Source: Pectinatus sp.
GTDB taxonomy: Bacteria > Bacillota > Negativicutes > Selenomonadales > Selenomonadaceae
Reading direction: 5' to 3'
Length of the DNA stretch: 19,722 bases
Assembly: GCA_020025075.1 (NCBI GenBank)
Contig: JAHHSR010000027.1
Span: forward strand, 1-19,722
A model generated the notes under the pieces. It worked only from the letters and a program-made list of their open reading frames with translations, was not told the origin of the DNA and did not search any database. Every line of letters starts with the position of its first letter. Position 1 is the stretch's first letter. The position numbers and the translations under genes are program-made. Positions 13,914 to 19,722 of this stretch are shown in pieces.

Positions 13914-15047
13914 ATGAAAAACAAAAAATTTTTAATCATTCCACTTGTTGTGGCAACAATGTGCCTTGGTACGCAAACCTACTCTCCTTCTTCTGTTCAA
14001 GCAAAAGCGACATTTGACGTATTTGACTTTGAAGCACATCGCGGCGGCCGTGATGCCCGTCCCGAAAATACGCTCTACTCCTACGCCTATGCCATGGAAA
14101 TGGGAGCAACGACCATAGAATGCGATATGCAGTTCACAAAAGATGGTCAAATTGTCATGAGCCACAATCCCATCTTGAATCACGATATAACCAAAGATAA
14201 AAACGGCAATTATGTACCCAAGGGAAAATATGACATACGCCAGATGACCTTAAATGAAATCGAACAATTCAATGTCGGCGTCATGAATCCAAAAAATGGC
14301 GAATACTACGATATTCACGGCCGAACTCAAGTCGTACACGATGCAAAAATCCCTACGCTCGAAGAACTCTTTCAGCTTGCACAGCAATATGGCGACAAGA
14401 ATATAAAATTCAATATTGAAGCCAAGCTCTATCCCGACCCTGCCAGCGAAGGATATGCTCACAACGCTAATATGGTCAAATTTTTGACTAAATTCAATTC
14501 TATCGTCAAAAAATACCACATGGAAGACCGCGTCGTCTTACAATCTTTCGATTGGGCTGCTTTAAAGGAAATGAAGAAAATCAACCCTAATATTGCCACA
14601 TCTGCTCTCTGGCAGGAACAACCATCTTGGGGACGTGATAGCGAATCGCTGCGCAGCTTTGAAAAAGAAAAATCGCCCTGGCTTGCTGGATTAGATATGA
14701 AAGACTTCAAAGGCGACCCCATAAAAGCTGCTCATGCAATAGGTGCTGACATCGTCTCCCCCTATTATATGGAACTTTCCAAACAGGAAGTCGATGAAGC
14801 CCATGCACTCGGCATGAAAGTCGTCCCATGGACAGTAAATACGAAAAAAGATATGGAAATGCTTCTCGACATGGGAGTTGATGGCATAATCTCCGATAAG
14901 CCATGGCTCTTGCGCGAAGTGCTAGAAAAACGCCACATAAAGCTTCACACCCCTATAATAAAAACAGATAGCCCCTATCATCTTTCTCCTAACCATATTG
15001 AGGCAAAAGCCAATTCTCATAAGGCAGGTAATGATGCCGCTTATTAA
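13914..15047 (+). CDS. glpQ: Secreted glycerophosphodiester phosphodiesterase
   Basis: Hydrolyses glycerophosphodiesters outside the inner membrane to glycerol-3-phosphate and an alcohol. The 377 aa open with a signal peptide (MKNKKFLIIPLVVATMCLG, cleavage likely after AKA near residue 32). The GDPD TIM barrel follows: HRGGRDARPENT (H42, R43, E51-N52), IECDMQ (E69, D71), VMSHNP (H84; the usual HD is HN here), FNIEAK, VVLQSFDW, VVPWTVN and DGIISDKP. A short tail of about 40 residues follows the barrel. The SD AAGGAG (13901-13906) precedes the ATG. Paired with the upstream transporter it forms a glpTQ-type unit that scavenges glycerol-3-phosphate from lipid headgroups or teichoic-type polymers. 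Confidence 0.95.
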   Translation: MKNKKFLIIPLVVATMCLGTQTYSPSSVQAKATFDVFDFEAHRGGRDARPENTLYSYAYAMEMGATTIECDMQFTKDGQIVMSHNPILNHDITKDKNGNYVPKGKYDIRQMTLNEIEQFNVGVMNPKNGEYYDIHGRTQVVHDAKIPTLEELFQLAQQYGDKNIKFNIEAKLYPDPASEGYAHNANMVKFLTKFNSIVKKYHMEDRVVLQSFDWAALKEMKKINPNIATSALWQEQPSWGRDSESLRSFEKEKSPWLAGLDMKDFKGDPIKAAHAIGADIVSPYYMELSKQEVDEAHALGMKVVPWTVNTKKDMEMLLDMGVDGIISDKPWLLREVLEKRHIKLHTPIIKTDSPYHLSPNHIEAKANSHKAGNDAAY

Positions 15048-15048
15048 T

Positions 15049-15084
15049 AAAAAAACAGGAAAGCAAATGCTTTCCTGTTTTTTT
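15049..15084. terminator. Bidirectional terminator between glpQ and the amidase gene
   Basis: The perfect 17-nt arms AAAAAAACAGGAAAGCA (15049-15065) / TGCTTTCCTGTTTTTTT (15068-15084) have A and T tracts on the two sides. They can end both convergent transcripts. Confidence 0.92.
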
Positions 15085-15099
15085 AATTACTCTAAGCAA

Positions 15100-16269
15100 T
15101 TAATATTTAGCAAAAAAGTTCTTAATCCCATTAAAAATCCCTTGGGCCACTTTTTGCTGACCTTCTGGAGACATTAAAAGCTTTTCTTCCACTGGATTTG
15201 ATATAAACGCCGCTTCAACTAATGTTGCGGGCATATCGGTGTGCTTAACGACATAAAAATTGCAGCTGCGCGTGCCGCGGTCTGGTCTTTTTATCTCCGC
15301 CACGAGCGCCTTTCTCACACATACAGCAAGTTCTTCGCCCAGCTTATTATTGCTTTGGTAATAATATGTCGATGTACCATCGGCTGAAGGGTCGACGAAG
15401 GAATCATTGTGGATACTAAGGAAGATATCGGCATGTGCGCGATTGGCAATATCACAGCGCGCCTGCAATTCAGCCGCATCACTAGCCGTAGGCGAAGCCA
15501 CGGAAGTATCCGTTGTACGCGTCATAATAACCTTAGCTCCCGCATCTTCTAAGAGCTTGCGCAGCTTGAGCGAAATGCCCAAAGTAGCCTTTTTTTCCAT
15601 ACCGCCATTAGGCCCTAATGCCCCTGAATCATTGCCGCCATGGCCGGGGTCGATGGCAATAATCTTACCGGCAAGCCCGGGGGAAAAAGGATGATTGTGG
15701 TCTTTTGACATGCCACCAGCTGGCAAAATTGCCCCTTGCGAAGCGGGCAAAGGCTGCGGCTGTGGCAAAATAGTGATAGGCGGCGATACAACCGGTGCAG
15801 ATGATATAGGAGGCAAGACGCGGCGCGGCGTCCTTTTCACTGCCTGTGGCATGGAATTGGCTAAGTTGCCAAAATCCATCACGACGCGATATGGCACGCT
15901 GCCATTACTTATAGAAAATACATCATAGCCACTTTTCGGCAATGGCGTATATACGACTATGCGAACGATATTTGGTTCAAATTGCCCCACCTTGACCTTT
16001 TTCACAAAGCGGCTGTTCACGGTAAATTCTCTCTTGCAAGAAGGCGTTAAAACGGCCTCATGCAAATCGATGACTACCCTATCTGGTGCGCGCAACCCAA
16101 AACTTTTATAATCCACCTCGCGGTCAGCGTCAGCTACGATACGCACTTTGGCATTATCAACGCCGACGCGCAAATCCTTAATTTGAGCATTAGCAGCAAA
16201 TGCAGCTGCACTGCAGCAATAGAGCAAAAAAAGCATCATAAGTGGTACAATGGCACAAAATCGTTTCAT
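15100..16269 (-). CDS. N-acetylmuramoyl-L-alanine amidase, AMIN + Amidase_3 (AmiC-like)
   Basis: Periplasmic zinc amidase that cuts the MurNAc-L-Ala bond of peptidoglycan, usually during septum splitting. The 389 aa comprise a signal peptide (1-26, ending AAAFA-AN), an AMIN domain (about 28-135) that targets such enzymes to the wall or septum, a Pro-rich linker (about 143-195) and the Amidase_3 domain (about 202-386). Zinc ligands are H210 (DPGHGG), E225 (GGMEKK) and H287 (SIHND); the catalytic Glu is E352 (VEAAFISNP). The SD is weak (AGGTAA). It is a single gene, divergent from nhaA. The AMIN-plus-signal architecture is usual in diderm bacteria. Confidence 0.95.
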   Translation of the reverse strand: MKRFCAIVPLMMLFLLYCCSAAAFAANAQIKDLRVGVDNAKVRIVADADREVDYKSFGLRAPDRVVIDLHEAVLTPSCKREFTVNSRFVKKVKVGQFEPNIVRIVVYTPLPKSGYDVFSISNGSVPYRVVMDFGNLANSMPQAVKRTPRRVLPPISSAPVVSPPITILPQPQPLPASQGAILPAGGMSKDHNHPFSPGLAGKIIAIDPGHGGNDSGALGPNGGMEKKATLGISLKLRKLLEDAGAKVIMTRTTDTSVASPTASDAAELQARCDIANRAHADIFLSIHNDSFVDPSADGTSTYYYQSNNKLGEELAVCVRKALVAEIKRPDRGTRSCNFYVVKHTDMPATLVEAAFISNPVEEKLLMSPEGQQKVAQGIFNGIKNFFAKY

Positions 16270-16576
16270 AAATTACCTGCTGCCCAAAATACGGGCAGTT
16301 CTTCCTTTCTTGTAAATTATACACACGGCCAACAAAGCCGCACAGGCCGTGATGCGTTTACATAATATTTTATAACAGATTGCCAAAAAACACAAAAATC
16401 CACGGCGAATTTTAAAAGCTCATTGACAAAAAATATATGCAAGTGAAATTTATTAAGCGAGATTCATTTGTGCAAGTGCATTGACTTCAAGAGCAGCTTC
16501 ATAATATGATATAATATAAGATATAAATCTATATTTAAAACCGCAATTGCGGTATATTTTTCAGAAAGTACGAGGT
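16270..16576. promoter_or_regulatory. Divergent amidase/nhaA intergenic region
   Basis: For the amidase (minus), TATAAT lies at 16321-16316 with no good -35, and the inverted repeat ACGGCC (16325-16330)/GGCCGT (16345-16350) lies where a -35 would be. A CTGCCC/GGGCAG hairpin (16280-16298) lies in its leader. For nhaA (plus), an extended -10 TGATATAAT lies at 16507-16515. Upstream are two TGCAAGTG copies (16438-16445, 16471-16478), a TTGACA (16423-16428) and a TTGACT (16481-16486), none ideally spaced to a -10. ACCGCAATTGCGGT (16540-16553) is a palindrome in the nhaA leader. Confidence 0.5.
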
Positions 16577-17773
16577 ATGCCTTTGGTAAAAAGATTACAA
16601 GAAAAAAAAGCTATATTTATCGATTTTTTTAAAGATGAGGCCTCTAGCGGCGTAATACTACTCCTGTTCGCCATCGTTACCTTACTCTTGGCAAACAGTT
16701 CTTTAGAAAATTCTTATAATAAATTGCTCCATCTGCACTTTGCCATTGGGAATTTTAATCTTTCCCTTTTGCACTGGATTAATGATGCTCTCATGAGTAT
16801 CTTCTTCTTTGTTGTCGGGCTTGAAATAAAGCGCGAATTTCTCTTTGGCGAATTAAAATCCCTCTCGGCAACTATTTTGCCCATCGCAGCCGCAATAGGC
16901 GGCATGATTGTGCCCGCCCTTTTATATTTGCTCTTCAACTTTCATGCTGATACGCAAATTGGCTGGGGCATTCCAATGGCCACCGATATAGCCTTCTCGC
17001 TCGGCGTTTTGACCATTGCCGCTAAAAATGCACCGCGCTCCGTCGTTATTTTTCTCACGGCACTTGCCATTGTCGATGACTTAGGTGCCATCATTGTCAT
17101 TGCGCTATTTTATAGTACAGATATTTCTTTTTTACATTTGGGATTAGGGCTTTTAGCGCTTTTAGGCGGTATCTTATTAAACCGCTGCCGCACAAATCAT
17201 TTTTTGCCTTATCTCGTAGTCGGAATTTTCATGTGGATAGAATTTTTTAAAACCGGCATCCATCCGACTATTGCAGGGGTAGCTTTGGGGCTTCTCATCC
17301 CCGCACATGAAAATGCGGATATGGGAAAATCTTTGCTGCATAGTTTAGAGCATCGTCTTGCACCTTTGTCATCACGCTTCATTATGCCCATCTTTGCTCT
17401 TGCTAATGCTGGCGTTACCATTGATTTTTCCCATCTGGGGCAGCTTTTGTTCACGCCCGTCACTTTCGGCATCATCTGCGGCCTCTTCATCGGCAAGCCG
17501 TTAGGCATCTTTGGCATGACTTATCTGATGTTTAAGACAAAACTTGCCTTTTTGCCCGAAAATACGCGCAACTCATCATTTTTGGCGGCTGGAACGCTAG
17601 GGGGAATAGGCTTTACTATGTCTTTATTCATTGCCACGCTGGCCTTTGCTGAAATTCCCGAATATCTATCTGAAGCCAAAATAGGTATCATCACAGCCTC
17701 CGTTCTTTCCGGCCTCGTCGGCTTTTGTGCTTTCAAATTCTTGCCGACAGGCGGTGCCAAAAAGGCAGACTAA
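16577..17773 (+). CDS. nhaA: Na+/H+ antiporter NhaA
   Basis: Inner-membrane antiporter that exports Na+ (or Li+) in exchange for H+, for sodium and alkaline pH tolerance. The 398 aa are close to E. coli NhaA in length. Key motifs are MATDIAFSLG (the D133 equivalent), LAIVDDLGAIIVIALF (the paired D163-D164 equivalents), FFVVGLEIKREFLFGEL, and GKPLGIFG (the K300 equivalent). About 12 membrane segments are evident. The start is uncertain: ATG 16577 is conventional, but GAGGT (16572-16576) abuts it and would serve the in-frame TTG at 16583 better. The product can be extended to TTG 16547 without an SD. It appears to have its own promoter. Confidence 0.95.
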   Translation: MPLVKRLQEKKAIFIDFFKDEASSGVILLLFAIVTLLLANSSLENSYNKLLHLHFAIGNFNLSLLHWINDALMSIFFFVVGLEIKREFLFGELKSLSATILPIAAAIGGMIVPALLYLLFNFHADTQIGWGIPMATDIAFSLGVLTIAAKNAPRSVVIFLTALAIVDDLGAIIVIALFYSTDISFLHLGLGLLALLGGILLNRCRTNHFLPYLVVGIFMWIEFFKTGIHPTIAGVALGLLIPAHENADMGKSLLHSLEHRLAPLSSRFIMPIFALANAGVTIDFSHLGQLLFTPVTFGIICGLFIGKPLGIFGMTYLMFKTKLAFLPENTRNSSFLAAGTLGGIGFTMSLFIATLAFAEIPEYLSEAKIGIITASVLSGLVGFCAFKFLPTGGAKKAD

Positions 17774-17877
17774 GCTATCCTAGCCGCCTTAGAACCTTTT
17801 TTCGATTTTCAATAAATTTACTATGCCACTTTTTTCGCTCCAGCGGATTTTGGCACAAAGATAAAGGAGTTTTTTAC

Positions 17878-18931
17878 ATGGAGCCTACCAATTTTATCAA
17901 AAAAGCGGTTGTTAACATCACCGTTGTCGGCGTGGGCGGCGCCGGCATCAGTGTTATCAAACGCTTAAAAGCCGAACAGCAGCAAATCGGGCTCATCACG
18001 GCTGACACTGATGAACGCCACTTAGAAGTTGCCAAAAAAGCTTCCATCGAAACATTACAGCTCGGCAAAGAAGTAACAAAAGGACTTAGCTGCGGCGGCA
18101 AAGTAGAAGTTGGGGAAACAGTTGCAAAAAATGATTCCAAATCCATCAAAAATATGCTGCAAGGCTCTGATATGCTTTTCATCACCGCCGGAATGGGCGG
18201 CGGCACGGGAACTGGTGCTGCCCCTGTCGTTGCCGAATGTGCTCATGAAATGGGAATTTTGACGGTAGGCGTCGTAACCATTCCCTTCACCTTTGAAGGA
18301 ATGAGGAAAAAGCGCACGGCCTTTGCAGGCATAGAAAAAATGCGCCGCCATCTCGATGCCCTTATCATCATTCACAATGATAACCTCTTAAAATTGGGAA
18401 AAGATAATAAGAAACTCTCTCTTGTCACAGCCTTCCACCTTGCCGATAACGTGCTAAAACAGGCTATCAGCTGCGTGACGGAACTCATTTTGGAAGTTGG
18501 CCTCATCAATGTCGACTTTGCCGATATTCGCTCCATCTTCAGACAAAATGATAATACAGAAGCCCTCTTGGGCATCGGCGAAGATACGAATGCCCTGCGC
18601 TCCGTCCAAAAGGCTATAACAAGTCCGCTCATCGAAAGAAAAATAGATGGCGCGCGCGGCATTATCCTAAATATCAATGCCAGTGCCGACCTTACACTAT
18701 CTGATATTAATGAAGCTGCTAAATTCATCAACGAGGTTACTGACCCCGACTGCAACGTTATTTTGGGCACTGTCATCGTTGAGGGACTCAATTGCGTGCG
18801 CACGACAATCATTGCTACCGACTTTGTCGATGACGATAAGATGCAAAGCGCAGCTAAAGAAGAGCCTTCAACTGCCAAAGAAGTGCCAGATGCCCCTAAA
18901 ATTGAACTTCCCTCGTTTATGAAAAAAAATT
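17878..18931 (+). CDS. Divergent FtsZ-like tubulin GTPase
   Basis: FtsZ-superfamily GTPase, 351 aa. The tubulin signature GGGTGTG (107-113) and T7 catalytic loop NVDFAD (N211, D213, D216) are intact, and VTIPFTFEG and IHNDNLL match FtsZ. It should bind GTP and polymerise. Several usually invariant FtsZ stretches are altered: TADTDERH where NTD-AQ is expected, KGLSCGGKVEVG in place of the RGLGAGGNPEVG type, and IGEDTNALRSVQ in place of the GxGxAxGENRA type. The C-terminus ELPSFMKKN resembles the FtsZ tail peptide that binds FtsA/ZipA. It is not in a dcw cluster; neighbours are nhaA and tcdA. It may be a second FtsZ rather than the main divisome protein. The ATG at 17878 has AAAGGAG upstream (17863-17869). 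Confidence 0.85.
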
Positions 18932-18941
18932 GAGGTAAAAA

Positions 18942-19673
18942 ATGCAAGAATATTTCATGCGCTCTTCTCTTCTTTTGGGAGAAGAAGCCCTAAAGCGTTT
19001 AAAAGACAAAAAAGTTGCCATCTTTGGCCTTGGCGGCGTAGGTTCTTATGTCGCAGAAGCCCTTGCCCGAACTGGCGTAGGTGCCTTCTTGCTCGTCGAT
19101 GATGACACAGTCTCTAAAAGCAATATCAACCGCCAGCTCTTTGCCCTCTCGAGTACGGTTGGCAAAAGAAAAGTTGATGTGGCCAAAGAGCGCCTTTTAG
19201 ACATCAATCCCCTGCTTAAAATAAATGTTAAAGGCGAACGTTACCTGCCCGAAACGGCAATAAATTTTGACCTTTCCGACTGTGATTTCATCGTCGATGC
19301 CGTCGATACGCTAGAGGCCAAAGTTTCACTTGTTCTCATGGCGCAGCAGCTAAACATTCCCATCATCAGCAGTATGGGAGCGGGAAATAGGCTTCGTCCT
19401 GACCATTTTCATCTTTCAAGCCTTGATAAAACCTCTGTCTGCCCGCTTGCCAAGAGGCTTCGGCAAGCCTTGCGCCGCAAAGGGTACAATCTAAAAGAAC
19501 TCATGGTCGTCTATTCCGACGAAATTCCCGTCCAGCCTGATGAAAAAGGACAGCTCCTAGCACAAGAAACGGAAAAGTCCGCCAAAAAACCGCTTGGCAG
19601 TCTCGCTTTCGTCACGGGAGCGGCAGGTTTACTGCTTTCTAGCGGCGTAATTGACATCTTATTACAAGATTGA
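18942..19673 (+). CDS. tcdA: tRNA threonylcarbamoyladenosine dehydratase (TcdA/CsdL, ThiF/E1-like)
   Basis: ATP-dependent enzyme that cyclises t6A at tRNA position 37 to ct6A, in the cytoplasm. The 243 aa show the E1-like Rossmann fold: FGLGGVGSYVAEALARTGVG (28-47), LVDDDTVSKSNINRQ with the adenylation Arg, GKRKVDVA, and DFIVDAVDTLEAKVSL. The Cys in DKTSVCPLAKRLRQALRR fits the TcdA family position, and MVVYSDEIPV is a family C-terminal motif. It starts 8 nt after the FtsZ-like stop with SD GAGG, so the two are probably co-transcribed. Confidence 0.93.
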   Translation: MQEYFMRSSLLLGEEALKRLKDKKVAIFGLGGVGSYVAEALARTGVGAFLLVDDDTVSKSNINRQLFALSSTVGKRKVDVAKERLLDINPLLKINVKGERYLPETAINFDLSDCDFIVDAVDTLEAKVSLVLMAQQLNIPIISSMGAGNRLRPDHFHLSSLDKTSVCPLAKRLRQALRRKGYNLKELMVVYSDEIPVQPDEKGQLLAQETEKSAKKPLGSLAFVTGAAGLLLSSGVIDILLQD

Positions 19674-19676
19674 ACC

Positions 19677-19705
19677 TCCCCCACTTATAGAAGTGGGGGA
19701 TTCTT
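19677..19705 (+). terminator. Hairpin after tcdA, possible terminator or element end
   Basis: The perfect 10-bp stem TCCCCCACTT (19677-19686) / AAGTGGGGGA (19691-19700) has an ATAG loop and is followed by TTCTT. The T-run is weak. The position 3 nt after the tcdA stop suits a terminator. The form also resembles hairpins at IS200/IS605-type ends, and the window stops too soon to decide. Confidence 0.6.
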
Positions 19706-19722
19706 GAGAAGTCTGATACACG

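Noticed and set aside
16540..16560. Na+ or pH riboswitch in the nhaA leader
   Set aside because: Only a short ACCGCAATTGCGGT palindrome is present; no known nhaA or sodium riboswitch consensus is seen in the roughly 55-nt leader.
17762..17802. Terminator after nhaA
   Set aside because: Only a 5-bp AAGGC/GCCTT pairing (or CTAAG/CTTAG) lies ahead of a T6 run; the stem is too weak and loop too long to call.
1..19722. CRISPR array, tRNA or rRNA genes
   Set aside because: No regularly spaced repeats and no tRNA cloverleaf or rRNA motifs were found by eye on either strand.

Overview
The window most likely comes from a diderm Firmicute, probably a Negativicute (Selenomonas/Megamonas-like). A T-box leader controls pheST, which is a Firmicutes trait. 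An AMIN-domain amidase with a signal peptide, NhaA and a secreted GlpQ fit a cell with a periplasm. This placement is inference from gene content. No tRNA, rRNA or CRISPR array is visible. Both ends of the window carry strong hairpins, and the left one resembles an IS200/IS605-type right end.

Layout: 1-65 holds two hairpins. About 98-303 is a Phe T-box leader for pheS-pheT (321-3824), closed by a terminator. Then come hsp20 (3947-4405) and a hemerythrin-like gene (4558-5112), each with its own terminator. A long minus-strand operon follows, read from about 12219 down to 5149: a PhnD-like binding protein, a sensor histidine kinase, a NarL-type response regulator, tex and an extended cobT. Diverging from it on the plus strand are an organophosphate:phosphate antiporter (glpT-like) and a secreted glycerophosphodiester phosphodiesterase (glpQ), with a terminator between them. 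Next are a minus-strand N-acetylmuramoyl-L-alanine amidase, divergent nhaA, a divergent FtsZ-like gene and tcdA.

The main discovery is in the histidine kinase. The gene looks broken, with a sensor half at 10584-11192 and a HAMP/kinase half at 9337-10263. The 422-nt segment between them (10231-10652) has the full core of a group IA self-splicing intron: P, Q, R and S elements, P3, P7, P7.1/P7.2, P8 and a GNRA-capped P2. A 6-bp P1 with a U.G pair at the 5' splice site and an AAA/UUU P10 predict one exact splice, in phase 0. It rebuilds a 477-aa kinase with a continuous second membrane helix running into HAMP. A group I intron inside a chromosomal two-component kinase gene is very unusual.

Functionally, the binding protein, kinase and regulator probably sense a phosphate ester outside the membrane and induce the neighbouring glpT-glpQ, which release and import glycerol-3-phosphate. 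This parallels the UhpABC, PgtABC and HptRSA systems that control related transporters. Other points to check are a CobT C-terminal extension that repeats an N-terminal CobT motif, a second-type FtsZ, a hairpin just inside the operon's 5' leader and a conditional terminator ahead of glpQ.
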